In this document: positions 8,874 to 17,848 of the stretch, in pieces
Numbering within the stretch: the first letter of the stretch is position 1
Layout: each line of letters opens with the position of its first letter
DNA from: JAHDFB01 sp965658745
Lineage (GTDB): Bacteria; Bacteroidota; Bacteroidia; Chitinophagales; Saprospiraceae
Direction of reading: 5' to 3'
NCBI GenBank assembly: GCA_965658745.1
Contig: CBFHTK010000012.1
Location: 50,005-114,004 of the forward strand
Length of the DNA stretch: 64,000 nt
Translations under genes and position numbers: made by a program
The notes under the pieces: model-generated
Database searches by the model: none
What the model was told of the DNA's origin: nothing
What the model saw: only the letters and a program-made list of their open reading frames with translations

Positions 8874-11800
8874 TTATCCTTTTAATGCTTTAGAGAAAGT
8901 ACCTTTCTCACCTGACTTTCCATCTTTTGGACGTAAGTCTTTTGTCAAGTCTCTAAGAATTGGCGTCGCTACAAAGATTGAGGAATACGTTCCGACTACG
9001 ATACCAATAAGAAGAGCAAAAGCAAAACCTTTGATACTTCCTTGACCGAAGATGAACAACATTAATACCACGAATAATGTAGTCATTGAAGTAATCACAG
9101 TTCTAGAGAAAGTACTATTAATCGCAAGATTAAGTACTTCATCCGTAGTTTTACTTGTATAAATTCCCAAATATTCACGAATTCTATCGAATACAATAAC
9201 CGTGTCATTAATCGAATAACCGATTACTGTCAACAATGCTGCGATAAACGCTTGATCAATTTCCAATGGAAATGGCAGAACATTTTTCAGTAGTGAGAAT
9301 ATTCCAAGAAGGATTAATGAATCGTGGAATAGTGCTGCCACAGCACCCATACTATATTGCCATTTACTAAATCTCAAGAAGATATATGCAAAAATCAAAA
9401 TTAGGGCGATAATAGCTGCTAATACAGAGGATTTCTTAATATCATCTGCTATCGTAGGTCCAACTGTAGCTGAACTAACTATTTGAGGTCCATTTAAAAT
9501 TTTACCTTCGGCAAAATCATCTGCATTCAATGGTGAACCTGTAGCTTCACTAATACCAGTAGCTAAAGCTCGAACAACCTCATTTGTTGCTCCTTGCTTA
9601 TTGATCAAGTAATCCGTAGTAATATTGAAGGTATTTGCTGCATCTACTTCTTTTACAACAGGTGCACCATCAAAAGGAGCAGTCAAGCTTTCACGCAACT
9701 GTTGAGCAGTTACTGTTGAACCTTCTTCAAACTCAACTACATATTGATAACCACCTTTGAAGTCAATACCATAATCCAAACCGGAAGAGAACATAGAAGC
9801 GAAACCAGAAATTAAGATGACTCCTGAAACCACGTATGCTATTTTACGCTTACCGATCCAATCAACTTTCATATTGGAAAATGCCTTTCTAAACGGTGGT
9901 GTCCAAAATGTTAGATTCTTACCTCTTGTGATTGTCCACCAATCAATAATCATCTTACCTAATAATACAGCGGTAAACAATGAAAGTAGAACTCCAATTA
10001 TCAAAACAACTGCAAATCCTTTGATAGGACCTAATCCGAATCTTGCAAGAACTATTGCTGTAATGATTGTAGTAACATTGGCATCAATAATTGCTGAGTA
10101 AGAAAAGTTGAAACCATCCTTAATACTAGCAAGAAGAGACTTTCCTGATCTTAACTCTTCACGAACACGTTCAAAGATGATCACGTTGGCATCTACCGCC
10201 ATACCAATCGTTAAGATGATACCCGCGATTCCTGGTAAAGTTAAAACTGCACCAAAATTAGCCAAGGCTCCAAAAATGAAAAATACATTTAGTAATAGTG
10301 CCAAAATTGACACGATACCTGCACCTCCATAATAAAGAACCATGAAGAGAAGTAGAATACCAACTCCAAATATCAATGAACTAATCGATCTATTAATGTT
10401 TGCTTGACCAAGGGAAGGTCCTACTGTAGACTCTTGTATTATCTTAGTTTTTGCTGGAAGTTTACCTACAGATAAAATTTTAGCTAAGTCATTTGCTTCT
10501 TGAACTGAAAATTGACCTGAGATAGATGATCTACCTCCTGTAATTGGTTCATTAACTCTAGGAGCGGAAACTACTTCGTCATCCAAAACGATAGCAACTT
10601 CTCTATTACCATTGTTTGCAGCTGATGTCGTAAGATTAGCCCACGCTTTAGCCCCTGCACTATTCATAGTTAATGAAACTGCCATTTCGCCTGTCACTGG
10701 GTCTGGATTAGCAGATGCATCAGTTACAACATCACCTTGAACAGGTGCTTTTCCATCCGCTCTACCCTTTTTCAAACCGTAAAGAATATACTTCGCTCCA
10801 CCACCATCACCTAAGTCTTGTGGATTATTTGTCCATTGGAATTGCAAATCAGACGGGAATAATTTTTTGACATCACTGTTCATTAGAACATTCATGATAT
10901 CATCACGCTGATTTCTAGTTGCAAATCCTAAAGCAGCTTCACTATATCTGATTGATGCCTGATTGGCACCATTTAATTCAAGAAGTGAAGTTAATGCCCC
11001 AGCGGCACCTGTCGCAACTTGTTCTACTTCGGTTGAGTCAATAATCTCTCCAGTATTCTCGTCGTAAACATAGTCGTACAATACTTCAGTTTTAGCCTCT
11101 GTCTTTCCTAAAAGTCCTTTTGCAGAAACTAATTGATCAGCTTGTAAAAAAGCTGCTTGTATACCTGCGTCTGAGGTTCTGTAGGTATTCCAGAACTCCA
11201 ATTTAGCTGATTGCTCTAAGAATTTACGCGCTCTCTCTGGATTCTCGATACCTGGCATCTCAACAAGTATCAAGTCACGGTTAGCATCCAAAGTAACATT
11301 TGGTTGTACTACACCAAGCTTGTCAATACGCTCCTTCAACATATCATAAGTAAGAGCTACAGTCTCATCTGCTTTCTCTCTAAGAACTGCCACGACTTCA
11401 CCATCAGTACTCTCTGCGTTGATCTCGCTACGAAGTGAAGGATTGATAGCAAAAATCTTAGATAATTTCTTCCCCTCAGCTAAACTCTGGTATGCATCAG
11501 CAAACAAAGTAACATAGTCACTTTGAGAATTAGACTTCGCAAGATCTGCATTTTCCAATGCTTGAAGAAAGGTAGGGTCTTTACTATTATTTGCTAGTGA
11601 TTTGATTAATTCCTTTAGATCTACTTCTAGTGCAGCGCTCATACCACCTTTAAGATCAAGTCCTAAATTTAGCGTTGCATTTTTTAAATCATTGTAGGTA
11701 TAGTTGGAAACTAATGGAATCCTGAAAACAGTATCTTGGGAGATTGAATCCAAGTAAGCTGCTTTCAAAGACTTTTCATTAAGATAACGCTCTACACTAC

Positions 11801-11942
11801 CCTCTGCTCCGGTTGCTTGCTCCAGTGCAAATTTTTGAGCTTGATCCTCGATGTTGTTTGTTTTCCACATCAAGAAATACTGAAAAATACACACGATTGC
11901 CAAAAGAACCGCAAAAAATCTGATTAAACCTTTACCTTGCAT
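8874..11942 (-). CDS. secDF: Fused protein-export membrane subunit SecDF
   Basis: One 1022-residue chain joins SecD and SecF, as is usual in Bacteroidota. The SecD half has the marker GLDLKGGMSAALEVDL, the periplasmic P1 domain, a late ERARKFLEQSAKLEFW segment, and a six-helix membrane block ending near residue 640 (GIILTIGMAVDANVIIFERV). The SecF half starts with LDYGIDFKGGYQYVVEF and ends with its own six-helix block (IGYSINDTVIVFDRIRE). It uses the proton-motive force to help SecYEG complete export. The long central periplasmic region is normal for the fused form. A -7 type promoter box lies 40 bases upstream and a terminator follows. Confidence 0.97.
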   Translation of the reverse strand: MQGKGLIRFFAVLLAIVCIFQYFLMWKTNNIEDQAQKFALEQATGAEGSVERYLNEKSLKAAYLDSISQDTVFRIPLVSNYTYNDLKNATLNLGLDLKGGMSAALEVDLKELIKSLANNSKDPTFLQALENADLAKSNSQSDYVTLFADAYQSLAEGKKLSKIFAINPSLRSEINAESTDGEVVAVLREKADETVALTYDMLKERIDKLGVVQPNVTLDANRDLILVEMPGIENPERARKFLEQSAKLEFWNTYRTSDAGIQAAFLQADQLVSAKGLLGKTEAKTEVLYDYVYDENTGEIIDSTEVEQVATGAAGALTSLLELNGANQASIRYSEAALGFATRNQRDDIMNVLMNSDVKKLFPSDLQFQWTNNPQDLGDGGGAKYILYGLKKGRADGKAPVQGDVVTDASANPDPVTGEMAVSLTMNSAGAKAWANLTTSAANNGNREVAIVLDDEVVSAPRVNEPITGGRSSISGQFSVQEANDLAKILSVGKLPAKTKIIQESTVGPSLGQANINRSISSLIFGVGILLLFMVLYYGGAGIVSILALLLNVFFIFGALANFGAVLTLPGIAGIILTIGMAVDANVIIFERVREELRSGKSLLASIKDGFNFSYSAIIDANVTTIITAIVLARFGLGPIKGFAVVLIIGVLLSLFTAVLLGKMIIDWWTITRGKNLTFWTPPFRKAFSNMKVDWIGKRKIAYVVSGVILISGFASMFSSGLDYGIDFKGGYQYVVEFEEGSTVTAQQLRESLTAPFDGAPVVKEVDAANTFNITTDYLINKQGATNEVVRALATGISEATGSPLNADDFAEGKILNGPQIVSSATVGPTIADDIKKSSVLAAIIALILIFAYIFLRFSKWQYSMGAVAALFHDSLILLGIFSLLKNVLPFPLEIDQAFIAALLTVIGYSINDTVIVFDRIREYLGIYTSKTTDEVLNLAINSTFSRTVITSMTTLFVVLMLFIFGQGSIKGFAFALLIGIVVGTYSSIFVATPILRDLTKDLRPKDGKSGEKGTFSKALKG

Positions 11943-12275
11943 TATGTTTGATTAAATTAGTTTGTTTTTTGAAAAACTCCGCAAATATACGTCTTTTCTC
12001 ATATTATATCCTTGTTTTATATTTCTTCATCTAAAACGAAGCCGAAAATAATTTTTTTCGATTGTAGAATACCAAAAGACAACATATTATACATTGGACT
12101 TTTTTTAGATTATACAAAGCTAAAAGAAATTAGACAAGATCTGCCTAATCTTACATATATTGAGATAGTTTATAATCTTTTCTTCGTCTAAAATTTTAGA
12201 GTAAGGGAAGAACGCGCAAAGTATTACTTAATAACATACCTTCCATTAATAGGCAGGTACCAAAATCTTAAGCTT
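11943..12275. other. Divergent promoter region of secDF and the LysM gene
   Basis: About 330 AT-rich bases. It carries the secDF -7 box at 11982-11989 (minus strand). No gene was seen; the antisense frame over the start of the LysM gene is a shadow. Confidence 0.6.
11982..11989 (-). promoter_or_regulatory. secDF: -7 box (TATATTTG) of the secDF promoter
   Basis: On the minus strand the bases read TATATTTG, matching the Bacteroidota -7 consensus TAnnTTTG. Its 3' end is 40 bases before the secDF ATG. I saw no matching TTG -33 element at the usual 19-21 base spacing. Confidence 0.6.
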
Positions 12276-12761
12276 ATGGGAATTTTTGATTTTTTCAAAA
12301 AGGCAGGAAAAAGTGTCTTCAAGAATGAAGAAGCAGAAGCTGCTAAAGCAGATGCGGATGCAGCAGCTTCGAAAGCAGCTAATTTACGCAAAGTCAATCT
12401 TCTAGAGGACATCGTTCGATCAACAGGAATTGACATCGAAGAACTAGACATTGTTTTAAACGGAGATGTAATAATAGTGAATGGAAGCGCTAATAATCAA
12501 GCAGAAAAAGAAAAGGTCATTCTTGCTTTAGGTAATGTTGACGGAATCGCAGCTGTAGATGATAGACTAGTCGTGGAAGAAAATGTTCCCGAATCTAAGT
12601 TCTATACGGTAAAGAGTGGAGACACATTATCAAAAATTGCAAAAGCACATTATAGTGACGCGATGAAGTACATGGAAATCTTTGAGGCTAATCAACCATT
12701 ACTGGAAGATCCAAATAAGATATACCCAGGGCAAGTACTGAGAATTCCTGATCTTAGTTAG
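12276..12761 (+). CDS. lysM: BON- and LysM-domain protein (YgaU/Kbp-like)
   Basis: The 161-residue protein begins with a short hydrophobic patch (MGIFDFFKKAGKSVF) and an Ala-rich linker, then a BON domain at about 45-105 (LDIVLNGDVIIVNGSANNQA, then GIAAVDDRL), and ends with a LysM domain at about 110-160 (YTVKSGDTLSKIAKAHY, NKIYPGQVLRIP). This matches E. coli Kbp (YgaU), a soluble protein that binds potassium. No signal peptide is present, in line with a cytoplasmic place despite LysM. It stands alone with its own terminator. Confidence 0.9.
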   Translation: MGIFDFFKKAGKSVFKNEEAEAAKADADAAASKAANLRKVNLLEDIVRSTGIDIEELDIVLNGDVIIVNGSANNQAEKEKVILALGNVDGIAAVDDRLVVEENVPESKFYTVKSGDTLSKIAKAHYSDAMKYMEIFEANQPLLEDPNKIYPGQVLRIPDLS

Positions 12762-12783
12762 AAACCAGTTTTTACAAGACATC

Positions 12784-12817
12784 AAAAGGCTATGAAATGA
12801 CTTTCATGGCCTTTTTT
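12784..12817 (+). terminator. Rho-independent terminator after the LysM gene
   Basis: Arms 12784-12797 and 12802-12815 form a 14-bp stem (one G-U) around the loop TGAC and end in a T-run, 22 bases after the stop codon. Confidence 0.88.
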
Positions 12818-12847
12818 ATGCGCTACAGAGAATCAAGATAGAATAGA

Positions 12848-13801
12848 TTAATTCACTTGGTTTCGTATGTTATTCTTTTTAAAACCTTCGATATTTGATT
12901 TCGTTATTTTGAGAAGCTGTTTTCTTGCTTGAATGCTTGTCCAAGCTTGATGTGGAGTAACAATACAATTCTCCAATCTAAAGAGCAGACTATCTTCAGG
13001 TGGTTCTTTACTCATGACATCTATACAGGCAGCTAGAATTTGATTGGTTTGTAGAGCCTTAATCAATGCATCTTCGTCAACGATAGGTCCTCTAGCGCTG
13101 TTGACAAGGATTGCGGATTTCTTCATGTTCTTCAGAAAGTCAGAATCTACAAATCCTTTTGTTCCTTCATTTAGTGGAATATGTAAACTTATAATGTCAG
13201 AGGAGTTAATCATTTCTTCTTTAGAAACTAGTTTGTACTTAGATGGTATACTAAGCTTCTTTGTAGGATGATTCTGGATCAAAATAGTGGATCCAAAAGC
13301 ACTAAAAGTATTGGCAACTTCTTGACCGATAGCACCAAATCCAATTATTCCGATAGTTTTTTCACTAAGTTCTTCAATTGAATGATCAAAATAGGTAAAA
13401 TCTCGACTTCTGCTCCATCGACCTTCCCGCACTGAATTAGCATAATAAGAAACTCGATTATACACATGTAGTACCATAGCAAGAACGTGCTGTGCCACTG
13501 ATTTACTGCTGTAGTTAGCTGCATTGCAAACTGGAATGTTTCGTTTGTTTGCAGCTTCAATATCCACATTGTTGTATCCAGTTGCTGATACGCAAATAAG
13601 CTTTAGTTTCGGACAAGATTCAATTAACTCAGCATTAAGAATCGTTTTGTTTGCAATTATGATGTCTGCATCTCCTACTCTTTCAAAAGTATCTTCAGGT
13701 TTTGTATGCTCATATACCTCTAAGTCTCCGTAAAGTGCGATCTCATCCCAACTTAAATCTCCAGGGTTAACTGCATACCCATCAGTCACAACAATCTTCA
13801 T
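12848..13801 (-). CDS. D-isomer-specific 2-hydroxyacid dehydrogenase
   Basis: The 317-residue protein has the NAD-binding motif TIGIIGFGAIGQEVA near residue 150 and the catalytic set of the family: Arg in LVNSARGPIVDEDAL, Glu in SKEPPED, and His in CIVTPHQAWTS. It reversibly reduces a 2-keto acid to the D-hydroxy acid with NAD(P)H. Among relatives, the His-Gln-Ala-Trp version is common in glycerate dehydrogenase/hydroxypyruvate-reductase-type members, so that substrate class is my best guess. It lies 2 bases downstream of the DUF547 gene on the same strand and is probably cotranscribed. Confidence 0.9.
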   Translation of the reverse strand: MKIVVTDGYAVNPGDLSWDEIALYGDLEVYEHTKPEDTFERVGDADIIIANKTILNAELIESCPKLKLICVSATGYNNVDIEAANKRNIPVCNAANYSSKSVAQHVLAMVLHVYNRVSYYANSVREGRWSRSRDFTYFDHSIEELSEKTIGIIGFGAIGQEVANTFSAFGSTILIQNHPTKKLSIPSKYKLVSKEEMINSSDIISLHIPLNEGTKGFVDSDFLKNMKKSAILVNSARGPIVDEDALIKALQTNQILAACIDVMSKEPPEDSLLFRLENCIVTPHQAWTSIQARKQLLKITKSNIEGFKKNNIRNQVN

Positions 13802-13803
13802 AA

Positions 13804-14817
13804 TTACTGTTTATTCAAACTCCAATCATACTCCTTAAAAGTTATTTTGGCATTCTGTATATTGACGTCACTATATCTAACTACAAAATCCTTTACACCT
13901 TTGAAATCATTACCATACCAATCAAATATTTTTGAGAGTCTCAGTTCTGATTTAGATATTTTATTATAAGTAGCGTTATTGATAAAAGACACCGTCTGAC
14001 CCTCCAACTGCTCTTCGAGAGATTCAGCGTAATATGCATCATTGAGCAATGGAGGGCATGAACTAGCTGCACAATTTACGGCAAAATGAATTCTAGGCTC
14101 ATCAAATTCCTTACGAATAATATCATTTTCAATATTGTTTAAGGTATAAATTGTAGTACCCAATTTGATGAATTTTAGATCCCAAGGTTTACCATAGTTT
14201 ATGTCAAGTATACTTTTCAAAGGGTAATTATCTAGAATTAACTTAATGGTGTAAGCATTGTAAACATTGATATAGTATGCCAATTTCTCATTGTTTGTCC
14301 AGGACTTCTGAATAGTATTTTTGGACAAACTTTCTATATATGATTCAAGTTTCGCTTGATCCTTTTTGAATGCCTGATAATTTACATCGCCTCGACTATT
14401 AACATGTTCTTTAAGAAGAGTCCCAAAAGAACTATGATCTACTTTTGATAGATTGAGAGGAGCCTTTGCAGCTGCCTCAGTAGTATTTTCTTTGACCTCT
14501 ACCACGGTAGAATCAATAGTTTTAATCTCATCAAACTTGATTTCAGGATTTCCAATGATTGAAGATTCTGACTTTGCTTGATTATCTCGGCTGCTTCTCT
14601 CTTCTTTCGGTCCAGCTTGTTTCAAAAGACTTAAGTAGTCACTATAGGAACCTGATTTTATCTCAACATTTTCAGCTTCCGCAACAAGTGTTCGATCTTC
14701 AGAAACTTCTATCAAATCACTTGTTACAGTCGGTTCTGCAAGCTCGCCTGGATGATCAAATTTTGCAAACATTCCAAAACATAAAACTAAAACACTATAA
14801 ATCACAAATTTTGTCAT
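13804..14817 (-). CDS. Exported DUF547 family protein
   Basis: I place the start at the ATG at 14817, which gives a clean signal peptide (MTKFVIYSVLVLCFGMFAKF); an in-frame ATG at 14874 would put 19 polar residues in front. The mature protein has a long Ser/Glu-rich linker (to about residue 130) and then DUF547: VNYQAFKKDQAKLESYIESL, LAYYINVYNAYTIKLILDNY, RIHFAVNCAASSCPPLLNDA and FISNNA-like strands. The conserved N.YNA and the H/C-containing segment suggest a papain-like fold in this family, but no activity is established for it here. It sits 2 bases before the hydroxyacid dehydrogenase. Confidence 0.85.
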   Translation of the reverse strand: MTKFVIYSVLVLCFGMFAKFDHPGELAEPTVTSDLIEVSEDRTLVAEAENVEIKSGSYSDYLSLLKQAGPKEERSSRDNQAKSESSIIGNPEIKFDEIKTIDSTVVEVKENTTEAAAKAPLNLSKVDHSSFGTLLKEHVNSRGDVNYQAFKKDQAKLESYIESLSKNTIQKSWTNNEKLAYYINVYNAYTIKLILDNYPLKSILDINYGKPWDLKFIKLGTTIYTLNNIENDIIRKEFDEPRIHFAVNCAASSCPPLLNDAYYAESLEEQLEGQTVSFINNATYNKISKSELRLSKIFDWYGNDFKGVKDFVVRYSDVNIQNAKITFKEYDWSLNKQ

Positions 14818-14898
14818 AATACTCACTGATATAAAGACTAAGCGATGTCTAATTTCTATTAAAATAAAGGACATCTATTGAATTAACGAGGTTTTGAA

Positions 14899-17178
14899 TC
14901 ATTTAGTTTTTCCCGTGATATCAAAGTCAAGACGTAAGGACACATTCCTTGGTGCTTCCAAGAGCGCTGGTCTTTCGGTATAAAGCACATTGGTTACATT
15001 ATCTAGGTTTATGGAGGCTCGCCACAATTCACGATCATATGCGGCTTGAAAGCCCCAAATATTATAGCCTTGGTCAAAATTGTTTCTAAAATCAGCTATC
15101 CCGCTGATAAACTGTTCAAAGTTTCTGTCAATAGAAATTGTATGACTATTAAATCTTTGGTTAACCCAAATAGACCATCTATTTATGCTAATAGAAAGGT
15201 TACTTTTAAAACTGTGTTTGTACCTATATTTCAAAATATTCTCCTCACTGGTAGCTGACAGCCTAATCTCTTCAGAAAAATTGCGATATTTTGGATCAAT
15301 ATAAGTATGAGCTACTAGTCCCTTGATTTTTAGAATCCCGAGATCCCATTGCGCACCAATAGACGACTCAATTCCCCCAATCTCCGTATCACCAATATTC
15401 CTTGCTTGAAATCCTGCAAACACTTGATCACTAAGAGTGAATTCCATCATATTGTTGTACTGTGAATAGAAATAAGCGACATCAAGAAACATTGATACAA
15501 AATCATTTCCATACTCTTGCCTTAGTCCAATCTCGCTACTCCAACCTGTTTCTGACTCTAGATCTGGATTAGGAATTATGGTAAGACCTCCAGCATTGGT
15601 AAAGGTGAATTTCTCAGCAATAGTAGGATATCTATACCCTTGGCCGATAGAGGCCCTTAGATATGTTCCATTAAATGGTTCATAATTAATACCAGATCTA
15701 AAAACTGGTTTTGCCTCTAGGGCATTCTGTGCAGCGATTTCATACTGAGTATCATTTAAGCTATATGAAAACTCTGGATTACTTAGTTGATTAATTTCGT
15801 ATCTAGCGCCTAGACTATACCTCAATTTCTTTGCTAAGGTCTGGTTCCATTGTAGGAAGACTCCAGCATTGGATCCAGTATATTCAGAATTTGAATACAA
15901 TTCTGCATTGGTTTGATTAAGTAAACCTTCAAAACCAGCTATCAGATTTGCTTCGATTGCACGAAATGTATGTTGGTAATTGTAACTGGCGTATTGAAAT
16001 TGCGAACGGATGGTTTGATTATTGTCGCTTACATTCTTAGCACTGTAAAATCTAGATCGAAAAGTGTGTTTATTATCGTTGTTGCCATAGTACACGGCTG
16101 AAGGATCTATAAAGTATCTCGTAATATTGTTATTGTTTAGGGTATTATCACCTGGTTGAAATGACTTTCTTAGTGCATTGCCCCAATAAAAAAATGAAGC
16201 ATTATCGCCGATACTCAAGTTTGAGTTTAGAGTAACAAATAGCTTTGGATTAATATTGAATTTTATTTTGGCGTAAGCTCTACCCCTATTTTCCTCAACT
16301 GACTGATTATATGAGTTCAGCTTGTTATAAAATCCACCAGCAACAAAATCAATTTTTTTCCACTTTTGACTATGCGATAAGTAAGCATTCGTTTCGAAGG
16401 GAGCAGATGTCCACCACTTTCTTCTGGTATCCTCAGGTGCCATAAAATGTCGATAGGAAATTCCGGCCTTTGTTTTTGGAATTCTGCTAGGATCTTCGGT
16501 GGTAAATTGAATTACACCATTCATTGCTGATGATCCATACAAAACTGAGGACGCACCTTTTAGAACTTCGACTTGTGCGATCATTTCAGTTGGAATATCG
16601 TCCCATTGTGAATAACCACCATCATATTGTAATGCAGGCATTTGATCTATAACTAGCAAAACACGACTTCCTGCTCCGTATGAATAGCCACTACCTCCCC
16701 TTATATTGGCCTGGCCGTCTAAGATATCTACTCCAGGTACCAAATCTAAGCCTTGATCAACTGATGGTGCATTCACTTGCTCAAAAAAGCTAGGTTTCAA
16801 AACTTCTAAACTAACTGTAGATTGACTTTGGCGTTCTTGAAATTTGTTGGCAGTAATGACTGCTTGATTGAGGATATTCTGACTTGGATTCATGAAAACA
16901 ATGAAAGGCTTTCCGTCTTCTAACGGTAACTTAATACGTTCAGAATATGTTTCATAACCAAGATATCGCACTTCAAACAAGCACTCATCCTCATCAAGTT
17001 CGAAACTAAAATAGCCTTCTGTATCGGTAAAAGTAAGCATACCACAAGCAGATACAGTAGCAGAGACTAGAGTTTGACCGCTATTGGAATCTTTTACGGT
17101 GCCTTCTAGTACAAAATTATGGGCGAAAGCCCCAATTGTGAAATAAAGTATAAAAAAGGGAATAGCTAGTACTCTCAT
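14899..17178 (-). CDS. TonB-dependent outer-membrane receptor
   Basis: The start is set at the ATG at 17178 (MRVLAIPFFILYFTIGAFAH), a normal signal peptide; the upstream ATG at 17196 adds six residues. The mature protein has an N-terminal carboxypeptidase-regulatory-like domain (LEGTVKDSNSGQTLVSATVS), a plug domain (LVPGVDILDGQANIRGGSGY, then VLLVIDQMPALQYDGGY) and a 22-strand-type barrel to the end, which closes with LDFDITGK. The length of about 760 residues fits the vitamin B12/siderophore receptor size class, not the 1000-residue SusC class, and no SusD partner is present. The substrate is unknown. Confidence 0.9.
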   Translation of the reverse strand: MRVLAIPFFILYFTIGAFAHNFVLEGTVKDSNSGQTLVSATVSACGMLTFTDTEGYFSFELDEDECLFEVRYLGYETYSERIKLPLEDGKPFIVFMNPSQNILNQAVITANKFQERQSQSTVSLEVLKPSFFEQVNAPSVDQGLDLVPGVDILDGQANIRGGSGYSYGAGSRVLLVIDQMPALQYDGGYSQWDDIPTEMIAQVEVLKGASSVLYGSSAMNGVIQFTTEDPSRIPKTKAGISYRHFMAPEDTRRKWWTSAPFETNAYLSHSQKWKKIDFVAGGFYNKLNSYNQSVEENRGRAYAKIKFNINPKLFVTLNSNLSIGDNASFFYWGNALRKSFQPGDNTLNNNNITRYFIDPSAVYYGNNDNKHTFRSRFYSAKNVSDNNQTIRSQFQYASYNYQHTFRAIEANLIAGFEGLLNQTNAELYSNSEYTGSNAGVFLQWNQTLAKKLRYSLGARYEINQLSNPEFSYSLNDTQYEIAAQNALEAKPVFRSGINYEPFNGTYLRASIGQGYRYPTIAEKFTFTNAGGLTIIPNPDLESETGWSSEIGLRQEYGNDFVSMFLDVAYFYSQYNNMMEFTLSDQVFAGFQARNIGDTEIGGIESSIGAQWDLGILKIKGLVAHTYIDPKYRNFSEEIRLSATSEENILKYRYKHSFKSNLSISINRWSIWVNQRFNSHTISIDRNFEQFISGIADFRNNFDQGYNIWGFQAAYDRELWRASINLDNVTNVLYTERPALLEAPRNVSLRLDFDITGKTK

Positions 17179-17236
17179 CTTGGCAGTTTTGCACAAAATA
17201 GTAGAATTTACCCCTTAAAACTAGAAAAAACTAATA

Positions 17237-17728
17237 TTACTCTTCTACGTATACGATTTCATCAAGCATAGGAAGATTAATATATTTATCTTCCTCATGA
17301 CTGATACTCCAAATCCGTAGAAATCCCCCTGATGCTTTAGCAACGTGTGTTGCAAAAGAAACAAAAGAATGATACATCAATGCTCCGATTAAATTCGGTA
17401 ATTTTGCTAAGATCGGATTTAACTCCGAAATCTTGTTGACAGCGATCTCAGTTCTAGCTTTCTTGTCATTTGGAGTATTCTCTATTAACTCAGGAAGCTT
17501 AGTAGCAAAATCAGAGCCAACTTCCGTATAGAACTCAATTAATTCTTCAGGACCCGCGTAGCTTCTGATTTTTGCAATTTTGCTAGCCCATGTAACTTCC
17601 GAGGAATCAATCTTGCCATCAGCACCAGCTACTAGGACAGCTATCCAAGCGATTCCTAACCTTAATTTTTCGAACTCTTCAGCAGTTAGAGACTCAAAAT
17701 TTTTGATCATATCCGAATTTTCTTGCAA
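17237..17728 (-). CDS. TerB-like domain protein
   Basis: The 163-residue all-alpha soluble protein carries the TerB-family core IAVLVAGADGKIDSSEVTWA, an acidic EF-hand-like loop (DGKIDSSE) that can bind a metal ion, followed by helices. A second helical half runs to HSFVSFATHVAKASGG. TerB-like proteins are linked to metal or stress sensing but the activity is not known. It is divergent from mutS and follows nothing in an operon; the next gene on its strand is the TonB-dependent receptor 58 bases away. Confidence 0.75.
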   Translation of the reverse strand: MQENSDMIKNFESLTAEEFEKLRLGIAWIAVLVAGADGKIDSSEVTWASKIAKIRSYAGPEELIEFYTEVGSDFATKLPELIENTPNDKKARTEIAVNKISELNPILAKLPNLIGALMYHSFVSFATHVAKASGGFLRIWSISHEEDKYINLPMLDEIVYVEE

Positions 17729-17825
17729 AGGTAGTATTTACTTTCAAAGAAAGGAACACATAAGGTAATATTGATGTATAATATTTAATCTTTGTTGACA
17801 CATTTTATTCAGTTACAAATACATC

Positions 17826-17833
17826 TATATTTG
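17826..17833 (+). promoter_or_regulatory. mutS: -7 box (TATATTTG) upstream of mutS
   Basis: TATATTTG matches TAnnTTTG. It ends 16 bases before the TTG start codon of mutS, so the leader would be only about 10 bases. A TTTGTTG at 17791-17797 is too far away (28 bases) to be the standard -33 element. Confidence 0.5.
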
Positions 17834-17848
17834 CAAAAAAAATAAATT

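Noticed and set aside
9817..10332. Two plus-strand frames inside secDF
   Set aside because: Antisense shadows of the conserved SecDF membrane block.
12224..12451. Minus-strand frame opposite the LysM gene
   Set aside because: Antisense to a well-supported gene; low-complexity Ala/Ser product is typical of a shadow frame.
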